DNA from: Epicoccum nigrum
Taxonomy: Eukaryota; Ascomycota; Dothideomycetes; Pleosporales; Didymellaceae
Assembly (NCBI GenBank): GCA_002116315.1
Contig: KZ107844.1
Coordinates: forward strand, 930,001 to 994,000
Direction: 5' to 3'
Length of the DNA stretch: 64,000 nucleotides
The translations under genes were made by a program, and so were the position numbers. The notes under the pieces are model-generated. The model made no database searches and was not told the DNA's origin. It was given only the letters and a program-made list of their open reading frames with translations. This document shows, piece after piece, positions 31,890-43,340 of this stretch. Every line of letters begins with the position of its first letter. Positions within the stretch are counted from its first letter, which is position 1.

Positions 31890-32591
31890 GGTAGGAACTG
31901 GGCGCCGGCCAGCAGCGGCAGCGGCAGCAGCAGAGACGTTGCGCGCTGCTAAATGATGGCGGTCATGACCTGACCATCCATGTTGCGGGTTGGGTTGCGG
32001 ACGCTTCAAGCGTGAGCGATCGCCGCATGGTTGGTGGGCGCGCCCTGGACCCTCAGGCTCAGGCTCCTGCACGGGACAACGGGCGGGAGCGAGCAGGGAT
32101 ATTGTCTGATCGTATTCGCGATTCGATCATCCCCGCATCACTTCGCCATCCAATTGTGCTCCCAGCTCCCAGCTGCCTCCTGCCATATACCCTGCCATAC
32201 ACCCTGCCATATACCCTGCAGCCTGTGCCCACCGCTCTTGAAGACGTTTAGCGAACAGCCATTGGAATATCAATGACCAGTCCAGAGTTGCTTCTGTAAC
32301 TGGAACGCATACCTACCTCCCCAGGCGCCCGTCCGCCCAGAGGCAACGGGAGGTCCAGACCACCCCAAGAAGCGCCTCGTATCTCTCTTGCTGTGCGCGT
32401 GGCTCCAACATCGTTTCTTGATCATGTACGACTCGACAGCTCAGCTCCATCGCAAAAGCAATTCGGTCCTGTAGACGCTATACTCTTTCCCTGACGCGAC
32501 TACTTCTCCTCCGCTCGACATCTTCCCAGGGAATCAAGCCCCGCCCATCGCAGACCGCAATCCGCAATCAACCCCTACGCAAGCTGTAAAG
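31890..32591. other. Divergent promoter region with a 12-nt repeat
   Basis: These 702 bp separate two divergent start codons. A triplet run (agcagcggcagcggcagcag) lies near 31910, and a 12-nt tandem repeat at 32180-32215 lies in the middle. The right part is C/T-rich, as common in fungal leaders. Confidence 0.45.
32180..32215. repeat. 12-nt tandem repeat, three copies
   Basis: The unit ctgccatatacc is repeated at 32180-32191, 32192-32203 (one change, tac for tat) and 32204-32215. It lies in the divergent promoter region. Confidence 0.85.
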
Positions 32592-33417
32592 ATGCCCACT
32601 TGGCTAGTGCATGGCTTTCGGTGGCCGCGCGCCCAGGTACGCATCCACACAATCCTTCAGAATCTCGACGATATGGCTCCGGAGTGGATCATGGCCCCTG
32701 CCACCCAGACCTGCCTGTACAACAACTTCAAAAAGCAATGGCCTGAAATCGTGGCACGATTACCTGGCCTACGTTTCATCGAGCAATACGACCCAGACGA
32801 CCTTACAGCGAAGGACCAGCCCTATGCCTATGTCTGCGATCAGGTTCACGAGATCAAACTTGGGATAGACCTGGAAGAGGTCCGAGCAGGCGGTGTGTCT
32901 GAAGAACAACTGGCAGCGATATCAGAACTACGAGACAATGTTACGCCAGACGCAAAGCTGGGTTGGTTCGTGGTTGTCAATGGTGACGTGGAGCGATGGG
33001 CTCCGCCTCTAGAGGACGAGGATGATTTCGCTCGTCTCGAGGACGAGGAAGATGCTGAGACCATAACTCTTGGCCCACCACCAAGAAGTCCTAGAAGTCC
33101 TAGAAGTCCTAGAAGCAGCGTATGGACAGGGAGCAGTGACACAGCAGCTGGGCCAGAGCCGGAACGGCCGTCAACTAGCCGAAGCATGAAGAATTGGGTT
33201 GGCGGCATGCTCCGCAAGGCACGAAGGTATACTCATTCAGGCCACGTTACTATTACAAGCTGACCTCCATAGCTCGAGAAGTCTTCGCGGCGAGGCAAAG
33301 AGCTCCCCTGCGCCTCCAGTACCGCCTTTGCCCCCAATGTCACCGAAAGATGCCTTAGATCCACAGTACAATCCCGGAAATGGCAAAGCGTCGATACCCC
33401 TCCGCCCGGCGAGATGA
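32592..33417 (+). CDS. Conserved fungal protein of unknown function
   Basis: There are two exons, 32592-33226 and 33273-33417, for 259 residues. The 46-nt intron (33227-33272) has donor GTATAC, a GCTGAC branch and acceptor CATAG. The N-terminal 150 residues (MPTWLVHGFRWPR, IHTILQNLDDMAPEWIMAPAT, RFIEQYDPDDLTAKDQPYAYV, KLGWFVVVNGDVERWAPP) have the look of a widespread filamentous-fungal family whose role I do not know. An acidic stretch (EDEDDFARLEDEEDAE) follows. Then come three SPR tripeptides made by a 9-nt repeat (33084-33110), a Ser-rich zone and a Pro-rich tail (APPVPPLPPMSP). There is no signal peptide or membrane helix. SP-rich, SH3-ligand-like segments suggest a cytosolic signalling or cortical protein; that is inference. 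Confidence 0.85.
33084..33110 (+). repeat. Coding 9-nt repeat (SPR tripeptide), three copies
   Basis: agaagtcct occurs three times without change and a fourth partial copy (agaagcagc) follows. In frame it encodes RSPRSPRSPRSS. Confidence 0.85.
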
Positions 33418-33972
33418 GCGGAAGACGGTATTGAGAGTGAGGAACAGTTCATGACTACATGAGTATATGATAGCATATGCAATACTTTGTAGATAATCTC
33501 TTGAGAGCTCAACCTATAGATACACACTAATATACACGATTGCCCTCGAACCTTCTCCACAGCTAGCACGAGGCGCGCTTTTACCTCCTGATATGCGCTT
33601 CTCAAATTGACAACTCACTGAAGTAACAATGCGGGTTTGGATATCAACGATCGAAAGATGTCTTGTCGCAAAGTCCTTCTTTTGGTTAGCGGCATTCGTG
33701 AAGCTGCACGTGCGGCGAGAGCTACCTACCTAAACTTTGGACGAGGAACGCGACTTCTCGGGTCACACTCTACGCCTCGCTCGACGCCACGTCGATCCGC
33801 TCTCTATCCTCCCTCAACAACAACTTGAATCTCGAAAACCGCACCGACGCACCAATCTTGCTCGTATCATCCCCCCGTCGAGCGAAATATCGACACAGGC
33901 GCCGAATTGCTGGGCCAGAGCCCGTGCAACTAAATCACACAGCGCCATCGAAGTACGCAAGATACCGCCAAA
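33418..33972. other. Intergenic region upstream of PRP6
   Basis: This holds the 3' flank of the unknown gene and the PRP6 promoter and leader. An ATG at 33629 opens a 34-codon frame (MRVWISTIERCLVAK...) that ends before PRP6. It would be an upstream ORF if transcription starts left of it; this is undecided. Confidence 0.4.
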
Positions 33973-36871
33973 ATGAGCAGACGAGATTTTTTGTCGATGC
34001 CTGCGCCCGAGAACTATGTGGCTGGTCTCGGGCGTGGTGCAACCGGGTTCACAACTCGGAGCGATCTGGGTCCCGCGCGAGAGGGTCCGTCTGAGGAGCA
34101 GATGAAGGAGATGCTGGCAAAACGCGCCGCGTCACTCGGACAAGCTGCGCCGTCTGCATATGGTGTCACAGAGAAGAAGGAGGAAGAGCAGGATGACGAA
34201 GCAGACCGTTTCCAGGATCCAGACAACGAGGTCGGCCTGTTTTCTAGCGGCATGAACTACGACAAGGAGGACGACGAAGCAGACAGAATTTACCAGGAAG
34301 TCGACGAGAAGATGGACAAGCGTCGGCGAGCTAGAAGGTTAGTTTCTCCCGTTTTCCTTTTCCCTCTGCCCTCAAACCTCTTGTTCGAAGTATTCATCGT
34401 GTTTTTTGCCACGAACAGATACCGATGTCCGACCTAGGGAAGCTCGCGAGCAACAAGAACGAGACGAATACGAGAAGAACAACCCGAAGATCCAACTTCA
34501 ATTCGCCGATCTGAAGCGCGCCCTCGGGTCCGTGTCCGAGGAAGAATGGGCAGCGCTGCCCGAAGTGGGAGATATGACGGGCAAGGCGAAGCGTGCAAGA
34601 GAAGCACGCATGGCAAATGCACGATCATATGCGGTGCCCGACAGCGTTCTGTCTGCGGCTTCGAAGTCCGGGGAGCTGGAAACATCAATTTCTACCGACG
34701 ATGCTGGCTCTGGCACAATGACCAACTTTGCCTCCATTGGTGCTGCGCAAAAGTCAGCTCTACAAGTTCGACTGGATTCGGCGGCATCGAGCAACTCTGG
34801 CACCCAAACGGCAGCGACCTCTGGGACAGCAACTTCTGTCGATCCGAAGGGCTACATTACGGCCTTGGACCGTAAGGAGATGCAAGGTGGTGAGGTGCCA
34901 GTGGAAGATATCAACCGAGCGCGAGTGTTGCTCGAATCTGCAGTCAAGACGAATGTCACTAACGGCCCGGGTTATGTTGCGCTGGCACGTTTGGAAGAAG
35001 TCGCAGGCAAGATCCATACAGCGAAGAAGGTCATTCAAAAGGGATGCGATATGTGTCCACACTCGAGAGTCGTATGGGAAGAAGCTATCAGACTCAATCG
35101 CGAGAATGTTCACAATGCCAGAATCATTGCAGCAGAGGGTATCAGGAAGAATCCAAAAGCCATCGAACTGTGGAAGGCGGCCATCGATCTGGAGCAGACA
35201 TCAGCAGCCAAGAAGAAGGTCACCCGACAAGCACTGGACAATAACCCGCAGTCTGTCGAGCTTTGGAAGATCTTGATCAACAACACAGAGGAGATTGAGA
35301 ACGTCAAGATGTTATTCGCAAAAGCTACAGAGACAGTGCCCCTCTCGGAAGAACTTTGGATCTCGTTCGCTCGCGTGAGCGACGGAGATGCGGCTCAGCA
35401 AGTCTTAAACAGGGCTCGCAAAGCTATCCCTACCAGCTGGGCGATCTGGGTGCAAGCTTGTAGATTGCAAGAAGAGCTCGGAAAGGTCGATATCTGCGAC
35501 AAGATCATGGAGCGTGCGGTCAAGGCGTTGATCAAGGAGAACGCCATGATCAAGCGCGAGGAATGGTTGGCGCAGGCTGAAATCTGCGAAGAGGAAGGCG
35601 ACAAGGTCACTGCAGCTTCTATCGTAAAAGCAACGATCGGCTGGAGTCTGGACGAGGACGATGAAAGACGTGACGTCTGGCTCGAAGATGCGAAGAGCAT
35701 TTCGAATCGCGGCCATTACGAAACTGCAAGAGCTATCCTTGGGTACTGCGTGTCGATCTTTCCGTACTCAACGACCGTCTGGCATGCATCCGCAGACCTT
35801 GAGAAGCACCACGGAACCATCGAGTCCTTACTCAGCGTTCTCGAGCGTGCGGTCAACGCGTGCCCCAAATCAGAAACGCTATGGCTACTGTATGCCCGTG
35901 AAAGATGGCAGTCCGGGGACGTTGAAGGGGCTCGTCAAATCTTGGGTCGTTCATTCGAACAGCTGCCCGGTAATGAGAATCTGTACACACGAGCCGTCGA
36001 CTTCGAGGCGGATGCAGGCAACTACGAGCAGGCACGCAGTTTCTTGAAGGTCGCACGGGAGTCAGCTGCTACTGACCGCCTATTCATGAAGTCTGCGGTT
36101 CTTGAGAGGCAACTCGGCGACTATGAGACTGCAATCGATATCGTCAATCAAGGCCTTCAAAACTGGCCTGGCAGCTGGAAACTGCACGCCATCAAGGGAC
36201 AGATCTATGAGCAGCTGTCGAAGCTCAAAGAGGCACAGGAGGCACTTAGTATCGGCACAAGGGCCGCGCCAAAGTCGCCCATGCTTTATATCCTTCTCTC
36301 ACGGATACAAGAAAAGACCGGCGCCGTTGTCAAAGCCCGATCAACACTTGACCGTGGCCGTCAGCAAAACCCCAAGAACCCCGAAATTCTTTGCGAAGCC
36401 GTCCGCCTCGAGCGCCGACGCGGCGATATCCCCGCCGCACAAAAGGTCATGGCCATCGCCCTCCAAGAGTGTGCTACCTCGGGTCTTCTCTGGGCAGAGA
36501 AAATTATGCACCTGGAGCCACGCACGCAGCGCAAACCGCGCGCCCTCGAAGCCATCAAGAAAGTCGAAAAGGACCCGCAGCTTTTCGTGGTGGTCGCGCG
36601 CATCTTCTGGTCCGAACGTCGCCTCGACAAAGCCGCGACGTGGTTCACCAAAGCCGTCGTGCTGGACCCAGATTACGGCGATGGGTGGGTCTGGTATTAC
36701 AAGTTCTTGGAGCAGCATGGCACCGAGGAGAAGAAGCAGGAGGTGCTGAGTAAGGCGGCGATGGCAGAACCTAAGCATGGCGAGATCTGGCAGGAGGTTA
36801 ATAAGGATCCGAAGAATGCGCGGTTGGGGGTTGAGGAGGTGCTCAAGCTTGCGGCTAGTAAGGCTGAGTAG
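33973..36871 (+). CDS. PRP6: Pre-mRNA splicing factor PRP6 (U4/U6.U5 tri-snRNP; S. pombe Prp1)
   Basis: There are two exons, 33973-34337 and 34438-36871, for 932 residues. The 100-nt intron (34338-34437; donor GTTAGT, acceptor CCTAG) joins DKRRRARR to EAREQQERDEYEKNNPKIQ in phase. The N-terminal PRP1 domain shows RRDFLSMPAPENYVAGLGRGATGFTTRSD, the acidic FQDPDNEVGLFSSGMNYDKEDDEAD block and the FADLKRALGSVSEEEWAALPEVGD segment. From about residue 240 onward it is built of HAT (half-a-TPR) repeats, for example the units ending in VWEEAIRL, ELWKAAID, LWISFARV, IWVQACRL and LWLLYARERW, and it closes with WVWYYKFLEQHG and HGEIWQEVNKDPKNA. Its role is bridging U5 and U4/U6 snRNPs in the nucleus. 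The start context (gccaaaATGAGC) is strong. The length equals that of human and yeast homologues. Confidence 0.97.
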
Positions 36872-37203
36872 GTGAGGAAGATTATAGATTGTGTACAAGT
36901 GGTATATCTCTGTACACATTACTCTGAATGGCATGTTACTATCGTGTCGTCGACATATGAACAACTATCCGTTCCTGCAGCCTCGGTTTTGACTTGATGA
37001 TGTTGTGTAACACAACAAGACACTAGTCTCGAAAGTCGGGGTGTACATAAGGCAACGCAGCAACCTTGCTTTTTTTGGTAGGAATCTGCTCCCCTCACGA
37101 CGAAACGGCCCAGTGATCGACTCACTGTCAGCAGGAGATGAAGGCATTCGTCGACTTTATCAATTCCTGATCATTCGGCTGCCAAACACGACAACATCGA
37201 ATC
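36872..37203. other. Intergenic region with a small hairpin
   Basis: The region holds a 6-bp inverted repeat TTGTGT-A-ACACAA near 37004-37018, downstream of PRP6. Nothing else is seen. Confidence 0.4.
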
Positions 37204-39015
37204 ATGGAAGACCTCCCATTACTCGTCTTGGACACCCTATGCGAGTATCTGACGGACATTGAGGACAATCGAGCCAGTTTGAGGTCTTTTGCTCTCACAA
37301 GCAAAACATGCCATGCCGCAGCCAAAAGACAACTCTTCTCCGATTTAAAGCTCGACGGACGCTTGCAGCCATTCCTCGAACGCCTTGCAAGACTGGAGGA
37401 CGTTCTCGACAGGTCCTCGGCTCGCAGATTCGTGAGGACTTTACGAATCGGATATTGTTCGAAAGGATTTATGCAGATCCAAAGACAGTCCTCTGAAGAA
37501 GCGTTCTGGGCACCACTTGTTCAGTTTATCTCAACTCTCACGCTTCAGAAATTCGTTTGGGATCAACCGTACCTGCCACCTTGCTGCATACTCTTGGCAC
37601 TGCGAGACCAGCTCCCGTCATGCTGCTTGTATGTCGAGTATCTTGATCTACCGAGCCCACGTCAAAAAGAAGCGTCCCAGGATATAGTTGACAAGACTTA
37701 TGTGCTGGCGACCTTACCGAATCTGCACAGCATCGGTGTGCCATACAGTAACGCAGAATGGAGAAATTATAAAAGAGATTCAGTTCTTCAGATGACCGCC
37801 GGACTGGCGGCGGGTCTGCGGCACGTCTCGATATGGGAGACCGAAATGGATCTGTGGGAGACCGAACCGTGGCATGGCTCTTATTCCGTACCAAATTATG
37901 TCTGCCCTGTGCCCGTGGGTACCAAGGGCAAACTGCAGAGTCTGAAGATCAAGGCTGTTGCGGTGACCGGATCACAGCTGGCAAGATGGGATGTGCATAC
38001 TGACTTCTCAGTTCTTCGCACTCTCAAGCTTTCAAGAGTCGAGTTGAGCGCTCTTCAAGTGCTGACTGCGCTTGCGGAAGGCGATAAATTTCGCTGTTTA
38101 AGAGACTTGAATCTAGCAGCTGTGAGAGCGGAGTCTGAAGATCGAGATGAAATCGAGTCAAAGATGACTCGACTAATGCTCTCTCTATGCCCCTTAGTCA
38201 GCCTCGCTTTGGCTGCAATTGGGGAAGCATCATACAATGCGGCTATCTCAAGACATGGCGCCAGTCTGCAAGTACTCCGAATGACGGAAACCATCTTGTC
38301 AAGCCAACAAGTCGAGCTGCTAGTACAGTCTTGCCCAAGAGTCGAATTGTTGGAGATTGAGATCTTGCGCTCAGCCGGCGACTGCGTTGAATTGGCGACA
38401 TACCGTACACTAGGCTCCTTACGCTACCTAGAATATCTTGAGTTACGACTCCATTGTATTTCTTATCGTCCTACAGGTGACCCAAACGGTCGAAACGCTT
38501 GGGAAACACGCTCAACCTTATCAGCAGGCGAAATGCGTAAGGTACTCATCAATACTGCCCTCGACAAGCAGTTGGCTCTCTCGATATCTCAGACGATCAC
38601 GGCTGCTCATCCATCCGTCGAGCACGATCTGCCACCGAAGCTGAGAGAAATACGGTTAAGAGTTCACCCTGTGAGTTCGGAATCTTACCCTTTATCACAA
38701 TCCTTCCAGCATCTCCTCGAATTGATAGGGAGAGGTTGGTCGTACAGATTGTATCCTCGAGATACAAATCAGAGTACTGCTCATATCGAAGAGCTCCCAG
38801 AGACCATCAGAACGCGCATGAGGTGGAATGTAACTCAATGGGTCGAACGATTGATTTGGTCCGACATTGATCATGAGAAGACAATGGTAATGAACGCATG
38901 GAAGGCCCTCTGGCCCGCGACTGGACCCAACTGGATGGACAAGTGGCGGGGCACCCCACTGGCCATAGAGACTGGTATTGATGACTCTTTCTGTGATCCT
39001 GATAAATCAAGATAG
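37204..39015 (+). CDS. F-box-like protein with a leucine-rich-repeat-like body
   Basis: This is an intronless gene of 603 residues. Residues 1-50 fit an F-box-like fold: MEDLPLLVLDTLCEYLTD, then RSFALTSKTCHAAAKRQLFSDL, with the usual hydrophobic and basic pattern. The rest has leucine-spaced segments resembling irregular LRRs (FSVLRTLKLSRVELSALQVL, RCLRDLNLAAVRAES, LEIEILRSAGDCVELATY, LGSLRYLEYLELRLHCIS). Fungal proteins of this type commonly act as substrate adaptors in SCF ubiquitin ligases; the partner and substrate cannot be told. The start is preceded by a good context (aatcATGGAA). The gene is on the same strand as the transcription factor downstream, 408 bp away, with no evidence of co-transcription. 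Confidence 0.82.
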   Translation: MEDLPLLVLDTLCEYLTDIEDNRASLRSFALTSKTCHAAAKRQLFSDLKLDGRLQPFLERLARLEDVLDRSSARRFVRTLRIGYCSKGFMQIQRQSSEEAFWAPLVQFISTLTLQKFVWDQPYLPPCCILLALRDQLPSCCLYVEYLDLPSPRQKEASQDIVDKTYVLATLPNLHSIGVPYSNAEWRNYKRDSVLQMTAGLAAGLRHVSIWETEMDLWETEPWHGSYSVPNYVCPVPVGTKGKLQSLKIKAVAVTGSQLARWDVHTDFSVLRTLKLSRVELSALQVLTALAEGDKFRCLRDLNLAAVRAESEDRDEIESKMTRLMLSLCPLVSLALAAIGEASYNAAISRHGASLQVLRMTETILSSQQVELLVQSCPRVELLEIEILRSAGDCVELATYRTLGSLRYLEYLELRLHCISYRPTGDPNGRNAWETRSTLSAGEMRKVLINTALDKQLALSISQTITAAHPSVEHDLPPKLREIRLRVHPVSSESYPLSQSFQHLLELIGRGWSYRLYPRDTNQSTAHIEELPETIRTRMRWNVTQWVERLIWSDIDHEKTMVMNAWKALWPATGPNWMDKWRGTPLAIETGIDDSFCDPDKSR

Positions 39016-39422
39016 CTTTGAATTTTGAGACTTAGCATTTCAACATTGTAGATTAAACTGCATGTGGTAGTAATGCAGCTGCGAATGCCGAAAGCCGTAG
39101 CGGCGTTCGGAATTCATTCCCGACACCTTCCACTTCCAGGTTCTTCATCGACAACTAACAACATGCTCACAAGGTCGGAGAAGCCACCCGTCCCTCCAGA
39201 GCCCTGCGCGAGTATGATCACATGATAACCACGATCCTGAGACGAGCGTAAAGTCCACTCTTCACGATAACCCTCCTCGCCGCCAGCTTCTGCTGAAGCG
39301 ACGCGCTCATAATGGTCCGAGTACAGTGATCTTCCCACCGATCGAACTCCACTGACTGTAACCAGACCGGCAACCTGTTCCCTGCGCGTCTGCGGACGAC
39401 GCATATTGAGAAACATCAAAAC
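39016..39422. other. Intergenic region upstream of the Zn2Cys6 gene
   Basis: This 407-bp region is the presumed promoter. No distinct motif is called, and a minus-strand frame that runs through into the gene (39617-39114) is a shadow. Confidence 0.4.
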
Positions 39423-41735
39423 ATGACATACCGCCGCAACGGCAAGTTGCAGGCGTGCGAGCCTTGTCGCAAGGGAAAGATGAAGTGCGATCACATGATG
39501 CCACATTGTGGGAGATGCGTGAAGACAAGGAAGACGGATAAGTGTATCTATCACCCAGCGCCTTTGACCAAGCTGGCTGCGAAAACGGCCCGCGACGAGG
39601 AGGGGAAGGGGTCGCATCGACCTTCTAAGGCAGCCAATGACTCCGGATCAGCAGCGTATCTTGCTCATCTTGAGAGTACGGCTCGTCCGACTGGCTTCGC
39701 GCCGCTCACCAGCTCAGTCCTGCCGAAAGGAAGTGCCAGGTCGAGTTCATCAGCCTCGCACCCTAATGGGTATCGTCGCGTCTCGCTACAACAAGGAACG
39801 ACGGAACCCAAAGAGGCACCGGCGGGTCGGATGCTTCTCCCAAGTCTGCATGGGTTCGATAATGGGTCCTTCATTAGCCACTCTGCCGTTCTTGCTGAGA
39901 ATGAGCCCAGCATTGGCCTCTCGCCTCCAGGACCATCCGAATCTAGCGTGTCCCAAAAGCTCATTGATAGAGGGGCAGCGGTACTGATGCTTCTCAAGGA
40001 CTTGTCGTCAGTAGAGAGGTATATCGACAAGTGGTTCTCGTTCGCTGGAGGCGTCGTCGTCATCGAGCCTATGGTCAAGATATATCTTGAAGGGCTTCGA
40101 ACGACCTGGGGCAAGCTTCTCGAGTCCTCGAACATTGCAGATTTGCAAGCCATGTCTGCGCAAGTCTGGGAAAATACCTCTAGGCCGTTGTCGGAGTTGC
40201 TGAAGCGCAATACGACCCCTCGCGAGTTCTGTATGAGTGTGACTGGCGCTGATCTGAGATGGGAAGTTGTTGGGATTATCACATCCCTCGTGCCGTTGAT
40301 CGCACAGTCCTTGAAAGGTGTGTCATTATTCGAATGGTGCTGGTGTCGGGCTGCTAACAGTGCTTTAGAGGGCGATCCCATCTTTTGCTCACACGATGCA
40401 GCGCCCGTCGACAAGGATGCGCTGGCTGTGAGCATGCACGAGGCTTCAAAGATGTGTGTACAATTCTGTGACGAACTCGATACACTGAACGACCTATACC
40501 TGTGGCTATTATACGGGAATTCCATAGCATACTGCTCATTACGCTCACGAGGCCGTAAGTTTCAAAGCCCACTCGTCAAAGCAAACCACGCATGACTATG
40601 ACTGACCATAATAGGGTACGATAACTGGAAGAAACAGTCCGTGCTAGCAGCAGCATTGCAGTGTGCGAACCTTCATCAGGAGATTATAGTCGATGACAGC
40701 ACCCCTTTCTTTATCGCCGAGCTGCGCAAACGATTGTTCATCTGTGCATACAACAACGACAAGATCGATGCAGTCTTCGCTGGGCGACCACCAAGGCTGA
40801 CCCGGCTCTACTGTCGTCTGCAGATACCACTCGATCTAACAGATGCCCAGACGATGTCAGAGGGACCTGAGTTAGAGGCAGCGCTCGCAGAGTTGGACGA
40901 AGATGGGTGGAATCAAGACGGAACCGTACATCGCAGCACATTCGCCAGGATATCAGCAACAAATGCGTTGATCACTGAGGAAATCCTAGAAATATCCATG
41001 GGATGCTTTTCCCCAGATGAGGTTGTCCGTCGCGCAGCAGATATCAACATGCGAGCACTCGATGCTTGGGATAGCTTGCCGGACTTTCTGCGTATCGATG
41101 CAAGCGATCTTTGGAGCTCGCTGCGGTCGCCGATCGAGCTGTTGTTTCTGGTTGTCATTCGGCTTGCCAGTCTAGATCACATTTTTCTCTTACAACGCAC
41201 ATTGAGCAAGAAAGTCCCTTTGGAGTCGCCTTCTCCTAATATGAGACTGCTCTCGGTTTGTGGCGAGATCTTCAAGATCGTAGTCATGATGGTCGACAAC
41301 AAAGATTACTTCCGAGACTTCCAAATCGACTTTGTCCAGATTCTGTGCATGCACGGCATTCCTGCCGCCGCAGTCCTGGCGGTAGAATTGCTCCACCAGG
41401 AACGAAACCCTACGTCTGCTTCGGCGCAAGCGTTCCCTCTACATCGATCAGACACAATACAGAGCCTTTCTGTGTTCGTTTCATGTCTGGGTACGATCAA
41501 GCCTGATGCTCATGGCTATCAAAGCTGCAACCGCGGGAAGACTTTCTTAAAGAAGATCCTTGATCTCATACTCGGACCAGGTCCAGCTGCGCCTAGAACT
41601 GCTCACACAGAAATCGACGCTGGGACCGATCCGACGCTAGGCGCGTCTCTTTTCGACCCCGAAGATGATAGCGAGTTCATGCGCTGGCTGGACGATGTAC
41701 AGTGGGATCAAGAAACCTGGATCAACTTCACTTGA
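39423..41735 (+). CDS. Zn2Cys6 fungal transcription factor
   Basis: There are three exons, 39423-40317, 40369-40554 and 40615-41735, for 733 residues. Intron 1 (51 nt; donor GTGTGT, GCTAAC branch, acceptor TTTAG) is a multiple of three with no stop and could be retained. Intron 2 (60 nt; donor GTAAGT, CTGAC branch, acceptor AATAG) joins SRGR to YDNWKKQ. The binuclear zinc cluster has Cys12, 15, 22, 29, 32 and 41 (C-x2-C-x6-C-x6-C-x2-C-x8-C). A Ser-rich linker follows, then the helical middle homology region with a conserved RPPRLTRLYC-type segment. The C-terminus ends in an acidic and aromatic stretch (EDDSEFMRWLDDVQWDQE) that may activate transcription. It is a nuclear, DNA-binding regulator. 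Its targets are unknown and its neighbours do not form an obvious pathway. Confidence 0.92.
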
Positions 41736-42166
41736 GTCTGAGGAGTCGCAAATGCAGATCGACAGTTCCTGCTTTCTCGGAGACAAAAGGACCGCGAGCT
41801 TATCTTCTTGGCTGCACGAATGATTTATCGAAGAGCAGCGATCGCACTGCGTCATGTCAGCACAGCACACCACTTAACGCATAGTGCCTGCAGGCTCATC
41901 TTGGCGACCCGAAATAGTTCACTGCGCCTCGATCCTTGTCGTATAATTGGTCCGGGTGCGATTGGTCTAACCGTGATAGGGCAAGATCGAGATTGACTAT
42001 GTTGAGTGGATATCAGCCCTGCTGACATACATCCCAATTTGTGGGTAGGCTCAGAGCATGGTAGGTGGGCCTGAACATTAAATTGTCAGGTCTCACTTTA
42101 ATTATGAAGCGTACGCTCTAAGATCGAGGTTGTCCCAGCACTCAACCTCAAGTACTATCAGTAACT
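41736..42166. other. Intergenic region
   Basis: 431 bp between two plus-strand genes; nothing distinct is seen. Confidence 0.4.
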
Positions 42167-43340
42167 ATGTCGCGCTCACGGTTACGATTCTCGACTGCCA
42201 TCTTCCTTGGCTTATTCTGGACGAGTGCTATTGCCTTAGAAGTCAGCCCCGATTCCCCATGTTCATCGAAGTGCATAGACCGAAATGATGGGAATCCAAG
42301 CTGGCGAAATCAATCGCTCACCTTCAACGACATGCTCCCCTGCTACAACTGGGAATACTCTGGAGACAACTCGACCGCCGCGGCCCTCAAGTTCCAAACT
42401 TGCCAGGAGTGTCAATTAAGAAGTGGATATCGAACAACCTTCACAGACGAAGGAACATCCTACACAGAACAAGACACAACCTGGTTCCTCTGTAAGTAGA
42501 ACCGACCCATCTCCCACATTCACCGTCCGACAGACTCCAACAGCAACCCTCCCCACCTCCCCAAACCTCCCCATACCACCCACCCACACCAACCCTAACA
42601 CACCTCCAGTCAACAACAAAGGCGCCGTGGACTGGTGCCTCTTCGGCCGCTTCGCAGAAGAGCAAAACAAAAACATCAGCGCGTCCTCCATCTACCAGCG
42701 CTGCAGCAGCAGTTGCAGCAAGATCCGCTCCTCCATCGACTACAACATCAAATCCGACCCGGGCGGCTTCGACTTCTGCGCGCACAACACCAATGCGAAC
42801 TTCACCGCTGACGCCGCCGAGTGCGCGGAGTGTCTGTATCAGTACGAAGATTTGACTATCCTGGGAAACGTCCTGAGCACCGTCCAGGATATGTGCGACA
42901 AGAAGCCCGGCCAGAACTACACGCTTCCGGAGAGTGTGGAGGTGTACAGTGCGGAGCGCATCAGGGTCTCAGGGAACGCGACGGCCCCGTCAGCGTCAGC
43001 GTCGCCGACATCCTCCTCCACACTCTCCTCCAGCGGCTCCCCCAGCGACCCCGGCCTCTCCAAAGGCGCCATCGCCGGCATCGTCCTCGGCGGCCTGCTC
43101 GCCCTCATCGCCCTCCTGGGCCTCGCGCTCTTCCTGCTGAAGCGGAGGAAGAACAAAGCGAAACGCGCCGAGGAAAGCAAAGGGGAAGAGCTGGCTACCA
43201 TGCCGCCGACAAGGCCGCCCGAGTACCACCAGGCGCACGCGGGCAAGGAGAGGTTTGGGTATGCGGCCGAGGCGGACGCGGCGCAGCCGCCTGTGGAGCT
43301 GGGCGATGGAAGGGGGAGGAGCGAGTTGCCGGGGCGATAA
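42167..43340 (+). CDS. Secreted-route Cys-rich single-pass membrane protein
   Basis: There are two exons, 42167-42491 and 42610-43340, for 351 residues. The intron is 118 nt (donor GTAAGT, acceptor CTCCAG) and joins TTWFL to FNNKGAVDWCLFGRF. A signal peptide is clear (MSRSRLRFSTAIFLGLFWTS, cleavage near AIALEV). The ectodomain contains two cysteine-bearing halves (CSSKC...C...CQEC, then CSSSC...C...CAEC) and several N-glycosylation sequons. A Ser/Thr-rich stem precedes one membrane helix (about residues 260-285, beginning SKGAIAGIVLGG), followed by a basic stop (KRRKNKAKR) and a cytoplasmic tail with PPTRPPEY. The layout resembles fungal cell-surface sensor-like proteins, but no WSC or MID2 domain is recognised. 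Function is unknown. The architecture parallels that of the interrupted gene at 9.1-10.2 kb without clear homology. Confidence 0.87.

Noticed and set aside
42167..43340. Homology between this membrane protein and the interrupted gene at 9.1-10.2 kb
   Set aside because: They share only general architecture (Cys-rich ectodomain, one helix, Pro-rich tail); cysteine spacing differs and only this one has a signal peptide.
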